Below are positions 1-15,000 of a DNA stretch of 64,000 nucleotides, one piece after another. How positions within the stretch are numbered: the stretch's first letter is position 1; each line of letters starts with the position of its first letter. Under the pieces are notes generated by a model. The model was not told the DNA's origin. It ran no database searches and worked only from the letters and a program-made list of their open reading frames with translations. The DNA is from Monocercomonoides exilis. Its lineage: Eukaryota > Preaxostyla > Oxymonadida > Polymastigidae. The stretch lies in NCBI GenBank assembly GCA_001643675.2, contig LSRY02000005.1:808501-872500 (forward strand). The letters run 5' to 3'. The position numbers and the translations under genes are program-made.

Positions 1-3000
1 TCTCCACCCTCTTGGACTTCCAGCTTCGTATCGTCTTTATCAGTGTCTTTGGCTTCATCTCTTTGGCATTCTCTCTCCTGCTCACCTTTGAGTCTCAGTG
101 GGGATTCTGCACGAGGCGGAGGCGTGTGCCGTTCATCGCTCGAACTAAGCGGAATTGAACCGAACAATTTGAATTCAGACTGGTGATTGTTATCAGTTGA
201 TTGGGCTGTTGGTGACGTTGTTGATTCAGAAGGCAGGGATGGGATTGTTGCTTCAAGCGAATGCGAAGGAGTGTTCTCCGAAAGATTTTCACGTTCACAA
301 TCCGATTTTGAATAAGTTGAATTCATTTCACAATTCGGTTTCTCGCTTAAAATCCCAGAATCAGCTAAATCCTGAGTCATTAAGTTGCAAGTTGAAAAAT
401 TATTTGAACTTGATTTTATAATCTTTCCTTTCTTTAGCAATTCTTGCTCCTTGTCTTTAATGTCCTCCTTTATTTCATATAATCGCTCTCCCATCTCATA
501 AATCCAATCTTTTCCGTATGTTCTTTTCAGATCAGCCAAAGTTTTTGACAACTTCTGTGAGTATTTTTCAGAATCTGATATTTCAGCGTTAGCGGCAAAA
601 GCTGCAGCCGAATTAGTAACCGTTGCAAGTGCAGTTTCTGACGATGCAGCTAATTCTTCCTTGTTTTGGTTGATTGCCTTCTTACTGTCCTGAGTCTTTG
701 ATCTTCTATGAGCAACACTCTTTGGAGAAGAAAACTTAATCCCAAGTGGCTTTGGTGGTTCTGGAGCAGAAATATCAGCAGATTCGGGCTGCTGTTGAGA
801 AGTGCCTAACTTTTGTTCTGATACGTTTCTTTCATCTTCTTTTGCATCGCCAATTTTTGCTTCTGTTTTTCTATGCTCACGAATTCTATTTCTTCTCAAA
901 ATCTTTCCAAGCTTTTTCTCCGCATCTTCAATTGAACACGCATCCATCCGAAGCATGGCATCGAGTATCAATCGTGCATCGTTCTTTAACTTTTCGTTTC
1001 GCATTGCTTGTTCTTGCTTTTCTTCTTCCATTGCTTTTTTCATTGTTCCTTCAATGTCGTCTTCTTCTCGGTGTCCGCTCAATTCCTCCTCAGAAACAAT
1101 CGTTTCCATGTGGCAAAGAGGCCCATACTGAAGCACATCAACCATCAGCACTGGCGCAAGCAGCGTCACATCATTCACAGAGGAAGGAATGCTCGCCATT
1201 GCGTCATACAGTCTGAGGTAGCGATCGAGCTGAGGAATGGCAGAAGGGATGGTGGATGGGATTGCTGAGGAAAGAGCTTCTGAAAGAGTTGTGGTTGTCT
1301 GAGGAGAAGACGAAGAGTTGAGTGAAATCGTTTGTGTTTGCTGGGGAAACGAGGCTGTGGACGCTGGATTCACGTGCAATTGTTGGGGAGAAGCCATCGC
1401 ATCGATCTGAGATGTGCTTAGGAATGGGGACGAAAAGATAGGAGAAGCAGAATGCAGAGATGGGGAATAAGATAACGAACTTGGTGAAACTGGCTGCTGA
1501 AGCACAATTGATTGAGTGGAATGGATGGAATTGAGGCTGCGTCGAAGAGATAGAATTGAACGCGGTAAACGAGGAATTTGAAGCGGGCGTTCGATTGATG
1601 GGATGCAGAAGTGCGACAAATTGTATGACAATTTCAGGACTCTTGGATGGCGGAGGGCTGACTGCGAAAGACTGAGTTCTTTGAGAGAGGACAGGAAAGA
1701 CGATACGTGTGTCAGTGAAACAGCATTCGAAATAGGCGAAATGGCTGCAAATGTGGCAGAGTTGAACGGAGAGCACTGTGGTGTGCGGGGAGATGCAATG
1801 TGCGGAGTGAGCGAATACGACGTTGTTGGCGTGGGCGAAGGCAGAGGCGACATCAGCTGGAAGGAGGCAGCAGAGCCTGTGTTGATGAACGGGGCAGGAG
1901 AAGATGGTGGTGAGATTCCTAATGATGTTCCAAGTGAGAAACCTCCGAGACCATCATTGGACGAATACGATGAGGTTGTGGCAAGACAGGCAGAATTTGA
2001 TTGGAAGGCGTGGAGGCACGCACCAGTAGATTGAATAGAAATGCCATCAGTATCGGTTGTCTGCTGCTCGCTCGAAATGCGCTTCTTTTCTTGCGTTGCT
2101 CTGCGAATGCTTGCAATTCTTTTCATTTTGCCAACGGCTTTGCGTATGTTTGCATAGAAGTGATCTGGCTGAGAGCTCTTCAGGATCTTTCTCTCTGCAA
2201 TTGATGACTCCCTCTGCATTTCTGCAGCAAGAACTATCTTCGCAGCAGCCGCTGCCACACTTCCACGGCCTCCAACGCGTTCATTCGTTGGAGGAGCGAG
2301 CTTCAGCAGCAGCACACTCGCCTCGTTCGGGCCGCAGTAGTCGTAAGCAGAGAACACAGTGATAACTCTATTTTCGTGAGCGGCAGAGAATCCACGTGGA
2401 AAGAACTGATGTGCTCTGATGAGCATGTCGATGTTGTTGGAAGCCATGAATCTACGGCATGTGTCCAACGAGTATGGACATCTGTTCCCATTGGGCAAGT
2501 CAACATCCCCCGGATCAGCCCACAAGGTGGTGTGCTGGATGTCCTGCACACGGAAGCGTGGGTGCCCGAAGTTCCACTTCCGCATGGTCGGATCTTCGCA
2601 CTCGGCAAAGTAGTCGAAGCGGTGCATCTTCGGCATCTCCTCCTCCACATTCAGCGCTGGCACCATTGCAGTGAACCCTCCGTGGCAAATGAGAATGTTC
2701 CGCTCTTCAATGATAGGCGCTGGTGGAGGAGTAGAAAGGAACAAGGCAGATGAAACATCAATTGGAAGAGAGGAATTGTTCAGAGAAGCAGAGTGAACGG
2801 CAGAATGTGCACGTGAGCGTTCTGTGGTGAGAGTGGAAGCTGAGACAGATGAAGTAGACCGAGAAGTTATTAGCGATGTGGAAGAGCTTGATGAAGAAGC
2901 AATCATTGACGGAGTCGAACAATCAGGCGAGTCGAATGAATTTGTTTGCGCATTCCACTTTTGAGAGGCATCTTTTTGAGGCGAAGAAAACGATTCTGGA

Positions 3001-6000
3001 AATCCATTGGCAGCTTTCTGCTTTTCATTTATCTGCGTTGTTGCATCACCGAGTACAGAAGGCTGCGAAATAGGAAGCAAGTTCTGAGAACAGGAAGAGC
3101 CGCAAACAATGCAAGAAGGAAGAATAGATGATGATCGTGGAGGAGCTTCAAAAGACTTGCGGTAAATTTGAGATTGTAATGTTCCTTCCAAATTCGAATG
3201 CTCAGATGATTCTTTGCTGAAAATGAGATTGCTCCAGTTGATGAATCTTCGATAGCAAGAAGGACAGATTGTTAGGCTGATTGAATCAAAACCAGTGTTG
3301 TAATTAACATTTTGTTGAGATGTTGTTTTTGATTGGCTGTCATCACATTGACAGAAATATGCATTGTTGATTGAGTTTGAAGATGGCTCATACAAAGTTG
3401 GTGAAGAGATTAGAGACTGAGAGCGTTTGTGACTCATTGAACGTTGTGGAGATGGGAATATTGATGAAATCGGTTGCACCGCTGGTTCTTTAAGTTTCTC
3501 TGTATTTTTGGATAGCGAGTTAAATGAAAGAAAAGATGGACGCATAAGCAAAGGTGATTGGTCTGTTTGAATCGGTCTATGGCAGCTTGAGCACAGAGAA
3601 AGCAAAAATGAGGGAGGTATCATCGGCGCGGCAGCCACAGAAGAATCGTCTGATGAGCATCCAGCTGATGATTGGCCAGACAGCAAAGAAGAGTTCAGAG
3701 AACTGGAAAGAGTGCTTGTTGAAAGATGACGAATGGCAGAGCCAGCAGATTTGGTTCCTGTTTGCAGCGTCTCGATGCTCCGCAAGGATGTCGAAGGGGA
3801 TGCGGTTGCTGATTTACCAGCAGTTGTATTTGAAGAAAGAGGTGCTGTTTGAAGCTGGTTTGATGTTGATTGATTTGCCCCTGCCATAAAACGAGCGAAG
3901 TCTGTGCTGCCCAACGGAGAGAAATGTGGTCTCATCGCCAGCATCTGCTGAGTAAGCGGCTGTGCACCTTTCTTTGCATTCTGAACTTCAATTGACAGAT
4001 TCTTCTTGCTTTTCGAAGGCAAACACTCTGAACTAGATGGAGATGGACTGCTTTGAGGAGTGGAAGCATTTGTAGCAATGTGAGGGATAACAGGAAGCGG
4101 AGGATGATACTTTAGTGTGGCAAGAATAGCAATGGGCATGTTGTTGAACAGCTCCAAAAAGCGTGCATAGAGCGGATGCTTCAGCCGATATTCGTATCGG
4201 CCAAACTGGTTGACGATTCTTGTGCCAGGCGGCATTTCACAGGGAAACTTCTCAAACAGCTCCTCGTTGAATCCCCAGTCAAACGAGCGATAAGACTCGT
4301 GGTTCCCTCTCATCATGAATATGCGGTCAGGCAATGCAAGATGGTATAACAGCAGCAGCAAAATAACTTCGAGTGAGTTCTTTCCTCTGTCCACGTAGTC
4401 TCCCAGAAACACCACTTTCGACCGAGAGTGTGGTGCAGTGATGACTCGATCCACTATTTCGAGGGCAGAGCGGAGAGAGTTCAGAGAACCGTGAATATCA
4501 CCCACCACAAGAAGGCCATGCATGTTGTTCTCTTCGTCGTTCACTCCTTTGTCTGGGGCGTCTTCGCAGATTGAATCGATCCGATTCGACATTCTGTTCA
4601 GCAGCACTTGTTTTGTTGCGCTGAGTGGAGGAATTGTTTTGTTGTTTGGGTTCTTCTCAGAAGGAAGACGCTGATCTGTTTTGCTGTCTCTTGGTATCTC
4701 AATTGGCTGCTCGTCATTGTTTGTACTATCTTCAGTATTCAGCTGTTCTGCAGAAACATAACTGATTGCCTTTCCCTTTCGATAGCCAGGCCCATAGTGG
4801 ACTTCTATCTTCTTTAGCATTGATGAACCAGGCTTTGTGTAATGTGTTTGTGCAAGTGTCAAAATTGAGTCAACCATTTCAGCTGAAAAGTGGAGCGACA
4901 GCTGGCCAGTGGCTGGGAAGTACCTCGAATAGATCATTCTTCTGACCTGCTCCACAAACAGCAGCGAAATCCCGTCTTCGGTTGTGGGGAACTGCAGCTG
5001 CGGTGGCGGAAACGGCTCGCGCAGAGGAAGCATCTTTGAAGGTGTTCTGTGCCAGCCGAAGCGGAAGACAGCCTGACGTGGGTCAAACATGGTGGATGGA
5101 TGAAGAGAGCGAAGGGATGTTGGTGTGGAACAGCGGAACAGACTGCGTGAAATACGCTTCATCCGTCGAGAGGGCTCAAACAAGACGATTTTGGTGTTTG
5201 TGGAGGACGTGGAGGAAGAAGGAGATGAGGAGGAGGATGAGACTTTTGCTGGTGGCTGAGCTGGAGGAGTGAACGAAGAGATTTGATTGTGTGTTGATGG
5301 AAGAATCGAAGCCGAAGGCAAAGAAGGAGCAAAAGCAGGAGTCGATGTAACAGAAGTAGATGTACCAGAAGTTAATTGTGAAGGACCTGCTCCATTTGCA
5401 TGAGTAGGAGAACGAGAAAGGAGCGAACCAGAAATTTGGAGCTGTCTGAAAGAACTTGGAAGATTTGAAAGTGTGCACATCTTTCTGAGTGCTGGAACTT
5501 CCATAAATTTGTCTGAATGCTCACCATTTTGTGCCTTGCTGTTTGCGAGCACCTCAAACTCATCCAATTCGTTCATCCTCTGTTTCTTTGCTCGGATTCG
5601 TCTGCTGCGTTCCTTCCTCCTTTCCTTCAGCTTTTCATCTGCCAATCTTCCCAAACGCTTCTTCATCCGCTCTGTCAAAAGAGGTGTCCAAAGTGTTATC
5701 TCGTTTCCGTTCAGATCAATTTTTGTTCCAATCTGTTTGGAGTCTTCTTTTGGTTGTTCCGAAAGAGGCTCAGGAACATCTTGTGTGAAATCCTGGCTCA
5801 ACCTCGAGCGCTTTCTAGCTTTGCGCTCCTTTTTCGCTTTCTCTTTCAGTTCGGCTGCTCTTTTTTCTGAGGCAGAGGTGACAGGATCATACGGTGGTGC
5901 TGGTATTTCCCCGACGTCTCTCATTCTTCCTGTTTGAATGTCCTTTTGTGTTGGTTGAGAACACACAGGGAAATAGCGATGATGCAGCGGATGGTACACC

Positions 6001-9000
6001 ACCTGGAAAGTGAGTCTCCACGACTCAAAGATACCGACTATACCGCACAGGTGATTGCAGGGCACAAGAGGCGCATGGGAGTGGAGATATGGCTTGAATG
6101 AACGAGGTGGAAGAAATGATTCTTCAGGCGTGATTGGATCTTGCTCGGGAGCTGTGCTGGTGGAGAGGCGATGATGTGTGATGATCTGCTCCTCTGTAAA
6201 TGAAGCGGATGTGGAAGCATATTGTGCTATTGATTTTTCATAAAGCGATGGAGATGAAAAAGATGAGTGAATTTTTTGAGATTTTTCTTGATAGTTTTGA
6301 ATATCATTGCTTGATTGGTAATAGTGCGAAGGCGTTTGATTTTGAAAGTTATTCAGTTTTTGTGTTGGCTGTAACAAAGAGAAATGAGGTAGAAGAGAAG
6401 GATTTGGGAACAAAGATGATGGATGTTGTGTTTGAATGCGTTTCTGAGAGGAAATAGTAACACATGGAACGCTTTCACTCTGCTCAGAAGCCTCAACTCC
6501 GTTTTCATCCATATCACTGGAATCTGCCCTCTGAACTGTTTGTGTATTCTCTGCTTGATCAAAAGACGTATGTGATGCAAGCGAAGAAGCCCTTTGGAGC
6601 TGCACTTTGCGTGCTTCCCGCTCTTCGATGATCAAACAGACTGCTCTTTTCAGCTGCGACGCAAACTCAAGAGACCCAAAATCATCCCAGTAATCCTCAA
6701 ACTTCTCAATCGCCAGAAACTTTCTGTTTTGCTCGTGCTGACGAAACAGCCTTTTCGCTTTTCGCGAATATTTGAATTTCTTTTTGTGATCTTTCTGAGG
6801 TTGTGCTTTTGTCTTTGAACTTGTCTTAAGCCCAGCATCTTGCGATACCTCATTATTGGTGTTAATTTTCATATTGTTTGCATTGTTTTTCCTTTCGTTC
6901 TTTCTCCTCTTTGCTGCATCTATTCCATAAGTCCACTCAACATCCTCTTCGTCGAAAAGCCTATTGCACCATTCGCCTTCGCTCTCCTCTTCTTCCTCAA
7001 ACTGTGTGTACCATCGATCTTCCGGTGCTAATTTATTCGGCTGTACTCTTTCTGGTCGCAATGAAATGTTTCCTGCTCTTTCTTTGATTGTAAATGTTTT
7101 TTCTTTTGTTTTATTTGATGATTTGCGTTTTGTTGCAGATTTGCTACAAGAGTGTGAAGAATCAGATTCAGAACTTGTATTTTTCGAGTTCATGCAGTTT
7201 TCATTGATAATCTCTTCTTCACTTTCAGACAAGACTATATCTTCTGACCCCCCTTCTCCAATCCCATCTTCTGAAAGTGATGAAGAAGACAGCTCGTCAA
7301 TGAAGAATCCTGTTCTGCTGAGCTGTCTGGATGCCAGCTCCCAAACATACTCAGCTGCGTCTTCTTCTCTCAGGAAGTCGTCTTCAGCTGGCTGGTTCTC
7401 ATCCCATTCAGAAACCCTGCGACGTCTGTGACAGCAGCGGTGAGTGTGTTTGAGGTGTTTGCTGTGGTGATGGAGGCATCTGTGCTTCGGATCAACTGAG
7501 CTTGGCTTGGCAAAACGGTCGAAGGAAGGGCTTTGGTTGAATGAAAGATGGTGTTGATGATACGATTGAGTTTCGTGGAGCTGGCGGTCAGAAATCAGAT
7601 GAGGCGAAAGAGAAGGATGTGGAGATTGTCTGACAAGTGAGTGGTCGTCAGGCTGATGTTGTGTATGATGGTGGATCAGACTGTACGACCGACTTTGCTG
7701 TGAATGAATGAGCTGAGGTGACAGAAACTCTGTGTTCGGCTTGCTTGTCTGTCTATCATCCAAGCCTTGTCCACTCATTGTTGAATGTGAAGTTGCTGTG
7801 TTGCTCTGAGAAGGATCCAGCGGAGGCGGCAGCTCAATTGTATTGTCTTCTCTTTCCTTCGCCTTTGACTCTTCTTCTGCAATGTAAATAGCCTGTGGAG
7901 CAGAGGCTGTGAGTTTACTGAGACTAAACGAAGAATCATCAGCTGTGGCAAAGAGAGAAGATTGTGGTGAAATGTGTGTTTTCTGCTGCAGTTGCTGTTG
8001 CTGCTGAGAAAGAATGGGAGAAGTGAAAATCGAAGGGACTTGCTGGTGTGGCAGGTTGTTGTTCAGAGAAGTGGTATCAGTCATTAGCAGCTTCTGCTTC
8101 GAGTCTAATGAAGCAGAATTTGAGAACTGTCGTATGACAGGCGGAGGTGAAGGCGTTGCAGACGAAGATGGAACAGAAGAGCAAAGAGATGGGGAAGAAA
8201 GAAGAGGCGTGGCAGTGGTGAACATCATGTTGTCTGAATGCGCCAATGGTTCAGTCTGTGAACGATGCTCGTCAGACGATGAAGGAGAAGAGATTTGCAA
8301 ACTCTGCAATTCTGGAGACAGATTGATAGCTGAGCGATCGAGAGAGGCTGATGCACTGCTTTGCATTCGCTCAGCGCTATTTGAATGGTTAGCCCCTCTG
8401 CTGCGGCTTGAGAACACCTCATCGTCCACTCCTGAGTCCTCTGTCCCTGTTTCACTGCGGTTGCCGTGTCTTCCATTGTTTCTGTGTGAATTGTGCTCGT
8501 TTCTGTTGCCTGTTTCGCAGCTGAATGAGTCAAATGCATCGGTTGTGCTGCTTTCGGAATCAATAAAAGGCAGTTCGTCTTCGATTCGGCGTGAGAAAAC
8601 AGAACAGTTGAGCGAAAGATGGGAGAATGCGCGTGAATCGTATGAATTGGGTTGCATGTGCTCTTCAACTGAATGAATGGAATGTGGATGGAGATGGCAA
8701 TGAATGTTATGATGGTGGGCATTATGACAATGATTGTTGTGTTGACTATGTTGGATTTGGCCATCATGATAGTTGTGTATGTATTGATGATGATGATGAT
8801 GATGATGATTGTGTGCGTGATGGCGATGAGGCAGTTGTTGCGAAGCAACTCTGTGTGAAAGACTGGTTGAAGTGATCAAACTCAAGTTCGGTTTGCTTTG
8901 CAGATCTGATCGATAGCTTGGCGAGTGTGTGAGTTCTAATGATATGCTTTCGCCAAGATGAAGAATTCTGTTTTCGCTTCTGCGTTTTTGGAGACTTTTT

Positions 9001-12000
9001 GGAGAAGAAACAGGCAAATCACGAGAAAGAGATGCGGCTGCGGCGATGGCAGCAGGTGTTGGAGTAGAAGACAAAGCAGATGAAAGTGCATCAAACGAAT
9101 GTGTCTGACTGAGTGTGGGTGTTTGTGGTTGGTTTTGATGCTGTTGATGATGCTTTTCTTTTTCTTCTTCCTCTTTTTGTTGTTGCTGTGTTTGTGTTTG
9201 TGATATTTCCTTTCCTGTTGAATGAGAATTATCTGTAAAATGAGCAGAAGGCAAGACAGGATGCAAATGATCCTCTGATGCCTTTCTGATTCCGAGCTCT
9301 CTTTGCAACTGGCGAGGCGATGCCATCGGATTAAAAGGGACAGAAAAAGGAAGAATTTGACCAGAAGAGGATTTCAAAAGAGAAGGAGACGACGATTCAG
9401 AAGATGTGTGGATGGCTGAGGGAGATGAAGGAAAAGAAGAAGTGCCCAAAGATGGAAGAGAAAGACGAGGTGGGTGGGTTGTGAATGAAGGTGTGTATGG
9501 AAGAGAAAGAGAAGAAGATATCTGAAAGAGCAGAGGAGAAGAGACCAGCTGAATGGAAGAAGCCGAAAGCGAAGAAAAGTTCGTTGGTGACAGAGATGGA
9601 GAAGGCAAAGGCGAAGATGGCAGAAGCAGCTTCTGTTGACTGTTTTCAGATTGATCGTTCACAAACACGAATTCTGAGTCGCCTTCGCCTATGTACTGCT
9701 TCCAGACAGCATACAGCTCAGCCTGGCTCATCTGGCAGATCGCCTTGCGAATGGCTGATTTTTCGAGCAGGCGCTCTTTTCGCATCAGAAACAGCAGCTT
9801 TCGACGAGAATCGGCTCTTCTTTTGGATCTTCTTAGGACAGAAGCACTGGACGAGTCTGAAAGCGGCAGGGAGGAAGAAAGAGGCTGAGAGAGATTGGCT
9901 GCGGGAGACAGAGGTTGCGATCGAATTGGTATTGACTGGATGTCTGAAGGAGGGTGGGTGATGAAAGTGCCATGGGGAGAAGGCGGAGGAAGGTCTGCTG
10001 CATATTGCAGAGTGAACGAAGAAGCAGAAGACGAAGGCGCCATCGATGATGTGGACAGAGAAGAAGCGATTGGGCGGTCAAAAGACAAGTCAAAGGAGCT
10101 CCTGTGAAGATGGTTCTGTGACTTGCTGAGTTGCGAGAGGGAGTCAGAGGAAGGGTGCAACGAGGTGAATTCGACAGATGGGGAGAGAGAAGAAACAGAG
10201 GAATAATGGCGAGATGGCACAGACTGGTCAAAACTGGTGGAACGAGTGGGAGAGTTAAGGGCATTTGAAGTGGAAGAAAGAAAAGAAGAAGCAGAAGAAG
10301 AAGTAGACGCAGCATCTGATTGTTGAAGAAGCAATTGGGTGAGTGGAGGAGTCATGTTTGAGGAAGTGAACTGAGATGTTTGTGATGTCTGTGATGTGAG
10401 TGAAGAAGTAGAAGGAGAAGAAGTTGTGCGTAACACTTGGTGGCGTGGAGATGCATCTGCCAGCTGAGCAGAAGCCATTCTGAATGGAACAGCTGGCAGC
10501 TGGTTTGAGTCAACACGTTTTGCCAGTGGAGAAGGGAGGCCGTATGTCAGAGAAGCAGAGGAGCTGTGTTGAATGCAAGGACTCTGGGATGCACTGTGGG
10601 GGTGTGCAGATGCAAGCATCCTGTTTGCTCGTAAGGCTGTTTGTTGCTCCTTCGCACGCTGCTTGGAGAGTTGTGTGGGAGTTGAATTGACTGAAAGAGA
10701 ATCGTGATTGGGCAGAGTCTTCGACATCGAGGTCGGAGACTTTCTTACACTCGCATTTTTGCTCCCTCTTTTCACATTCACCTGCGCGGCATCTTCCTTT
10801 TTCTTATTTAAAACTCCATTTCTTTCCGCCTTTGCCCTGACCGCCGCCACAATTCTTGCCTGCCTCTCGTCTCTTGCCCTTCTTTTGATCAGACTTCTGA
10901 GCGCTCTCCCAAACTCACCCCGATGTGCTGCTGATGTGTGGATGGAATACGGTGCAAGCACTCTCTCACGCAAAGCAGCCAGCAAAACACGCGCCAGACG
11001 CAGCTCTTCCAATGCTGTGAGAGAGTTCTGCAGGTGTGATGGGGCTGAACTGGAAGAAGATGAAGAAGATGATGATGATTGCCTGGTAGCAGGTGACTGT
11101 GGATGAGAGCCTTGTTCAGTTGTTGATGGATCAGAAGGCGCCCAAACCTCAGAAACCAAAATAGGATCATTCGTCATTTCTATCTCATTATCTATGCTTG
11201 GCAGCTCAGAAACAGGAGATACGCCTTCTGATGCACTATTTACATTAGGCTCTGCTTCATTCACTTGATTTTCCCCTTCCTTCTCCTTCTCCTTCTCCTT
11301 TTCTTTCTTTCTTCTCCACATCATTGTCTGCACCCCTGTTCCTGGTGCTGCGTTCTCTGGAAGCGAATACCTCTGCTGCATGTTTCCAGGCTGGTACCCG
11401 TCTTCCGCAGGAAGCTCTGTGTGGTTGGGAATCCACACCATCATCTTCCCTTCTCTGTTGTATGCAGCCAGCCTTCCGTTGACATCTCCTTCGACAGATG
11501 GAGGAGCAGGTGTCTTTGAGGAAGGGCGAGTGAACACAGCGAGATTGCGGATGGCAGTGATGAGGGGCATATCAGACGGGATCACACACTGCCCCAGGAT
11601 GCGCCGGCCTTGTGTGATGATGGCAATTAAAGAGGATGTTGGATGAGGGAGAAGCTTTGGTGTTTCACGTGACTTTGCAATAACCTCACAGTCTTGTTTG
11701 TTCAGAGGCGAAGGCTTGTCAGCATCGTTTTCTGTGCCAACGGAATCAGCATTTGCAGTTGCTGAAGAAGAATCTGAATTGTCTTTGTTTGCCTTCGCCA
11801 AATCTGATTCTGAATCCAAATTTGTTGAGTCAGGAGAATTATCTGATCCATCAAGAGCATTCTCATCTTTTTGTGTTTTCAAGTTGTTCTTTTCATTTGC
11901 TGTTTCTTTTTTCTCTGTATTTTCATTATTGCTTGCTTTCACTTCATTTGCACTGAAATAATTCTCGTTCTCAACTGAATGTGTGTTCTCTCCACGATAA

Positions 12001-15000
12001 ATATGCACTTTCCCAGGCACACAAAACGCTGCCACAAATTTTGGCGCCTTTGCCCAGTCGTCCGATGTGCTCCATCCATCCACAAGCATCTGCTGCTGCA
12101 GACGGAGAAGCGGGTTTAAGAACGAATTTGACTGTGTTGCTGCTGTAAACGGAGTAGAAAATGCAGTTGATGGCAAATGATTGCGAGATGAGGCATTGTT
12201 GTTAGCAGTTGCATTTGATGCAAAGTTGCCTTGTGAATGATGAGAATGAGGCAGATTGAGTGAATGCACTTTGAATGACTGCAAAGGCATTCCCTCTTGC
12301 TCGTTATTGTGCGCATCTCCACCAGCAGCCCCAGCCGTCTGCATTCTCTGTGTCTGAAACGAGTGTGTCTGCTGCTGCACAGCCATCAGATGCTCCCTCA
12401 CCCGCGGGGCAGCCTGCGCCGCAAAGAAAGAGTGGAGGTTTGTGTCGTCGGCAGTCACAACAGAGCAGAGACGAGGATCAACCGGCGGGTACTGCAGACT
12501 CGTCAGCTGGCAGAAGTCGCCCAGGTCAGTCACTTCCAGCGGCCAGCCGGTGTCTTGGCTGCCTTCATTGAGCTGCTCCCCGGGCTTGTTAATATCCTCC
12601 TCATCGAGTGAAGGCATTGAACTTTCGCTGTCGCTGCCACTTTCACTCAAAATACTGGGTAAATCTTCTGAATTTTTGGGTTCTTTTAATTTGGTTTGTG
12701 AAATAGCAAAATTGTCTGTATTGTTTTCTTCTTGTTGTTTTGCTGTATCAATCTTTGCATCTCCCTCTTCATCCTTGTTGTTGTCATTTGGTGCCTTGAT
12801 CGCTTTCATTCTGTTTCTTCTCGCACTCCTCTCCATAATCTCCTTCTTCCTCAAGAACAGCCTTATCCTCTTCTCTCTCTCATCCACAAGATTCAGCGAA
12901 TACGGTCTCGGGATCACATACTCCACAGCACGGGGCAGCGGAAACTGCCCCGGAAAGAACATCGCCAGTGCAGATGGCTTGGCAACCTGCTGTGGCACAT
13001 GCGGGTCGAACGGGCGGTGCTGGGCAAGAATCTCGTCGACGGTGTAGGCATGCGACTCAATGGAGTGGTTGTCGATGACAAATGGCTTCTGTTTGGGGGG
13101 AAGAGAGGACAGAAGTGGAGGAGGAACAGTGTATGTGGGCTTTGGCGAGGAAGGGAAAGGGAAAATGGATGTGGTTGTGTCAAAATTCGTTTTTAGGAAA
13201 TTGCTTTTTGATTTTGGTGAGTCCAACGGGAAAGAAGAAGCAAGCTGTTCATTTTGTGTCTGTTCGTTTTCTGAGGCGCAGAACGAAGTCGGAGATGAAG
13301 CAGCAGATGAGATTTCAACAAACTGTGTCTGTTGACTGTGTTGTTGCTGCTGCTGCTTAGAAAGCGAATGAGGCGATGCAACTTGCTCCTTTGTGATGTG
13401 GTCTTCCTTGTTGAATGAAGGGAACGAAGGAGCACATTTGAACAGAATCAATGTGAAGTCGTCGGGAACAAGTTGAATGGACTCTCTGTCTATTGCTTGT
13501 AGCTTGTCAGCACGGGGAGGAATCACAGAAGATGGCAGTGTCATTGGATTGGCAGCATTTGGCTTGATTGTGAAGATCTGGTGTGGGTTTGCGATGGCAG
13601 AAGCAGAAGTGGAAGAAGATGGTGCATTTGAAGAAGAGCGAAGTGAATCTTGTGGCTGCCAAAGATCGAAAAGAGGCGGCTCTGTTGGACGAGGAAGCTC
13701 AATGGAAGGACGCATACTGTGGAAATTGTGGGCAGATGACGAAAAGAAAGAAGAAGAAGCAGAAGAAGCAGAAGAAGCAGAAGAAGAATCAGAATCAGAA
13801 CAGCATGAGCAAGAAGAAGAAGGCGATGAGGAAGAAGAGCGAGAGTGGTGCGAGTGATGATAGCTGTGCTTGTGATGAACATAATGATTGGCATCAGCAT
13901 TGGCACAGCCACACGAAGACTGGTCGAAGTTTGAGGCAGAAGAATCGGTGCTGCCGGAACGTCCTCTGAAGGAAGGGCTCTGAAACGACTTGAATTTTTG
14001 AAGCTGTTTGGTGTCAGTTTCTGTCTTTCGTGGTGTTTTATCCGAAGAATGATGCAATTTTTCAGCTGAAATGCCATCTTCTTGCTGACTATTTTCATCG
14101 CAAGTGTTTGTATCTCCATTTTTCTGTGCTGCATCCGTCTGACTGCGCCGAAGAGAGCTGCAGATCAGCGGAGAATTTGGATGTGGTGCACAATGAGAAG
14201 GGCTTGCTGGGGAAGAAAACGATGCAGAAGATGCACCTGATGATGACGATGATGACGATGACGACGACGATGATGATGATGATGATGCAGTTGAATCTGT
14301 GCTTCCATGTGACTTGGTGTGTGGATGGAGGTGCAGCGATGAAGAACGTGGAGAGCCAGAAGGTTTCTGTCGAGACTGCATGAGGGTCGGTGGAGGGCTG
14401 TGTGAATGAGGAGGATTGCCGAAAGAAGGCGAGGCGCGAGGTGATGACTGTATCTGCGCTTGTGTTAGAGAAAAATGTGGCGTTGCACCTGCTGAAGAGT
14501 TGTCTATTTTGTGGGAATTTCTGGCTTTGTCTGAGTAAAATTCATTCCCTTGACTTCTTTTCCCATTGTTCAGCGGTGGCATTTTTGGAGTCCCCTGGGA
14601 CCTCTGCGCGCCAACAAGTGCAGACTCTTTGATGAGTCGTTCAACCTCGGATAAATCTGGAATTGCTTCGACATTCAAAGGAATAGGACAATCAGTGTGA
14701 CGTCTCCAAAACCTCCGGAAAGCTGGATCTTTTGCGCACATTGACAAAATCCTGGTTTTAAATTCTAAAGCACTTTCTCCAGGAGAGACAGAAAAAAAAC
14801 CTCGTGGAGGTATCATTGATTGAGTCATTAGATTTAGTTTTTCTATGTCAACTGTTTGATTTGCCTTTTCGTTTAATCGATAAAAATCGTGCAAAACTTG
14901 TGGAAGCATTGGATCGTACAATGGTACAAGAGCAGAATTTTCAATGACTCGCTGCTTTATGTGTAAAGGCACATCGCTTAAAAGGATATCAGGTTCATCG

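Noticed and set aside
8225-8848. Minus-strand frame full of Ile/Thr and plus-strand frame with Asp/Met runs
   Set aside because: Out-of-frame readings of the His-rich repeat (ATG/CAT runs) in the giant phosphatase gene.
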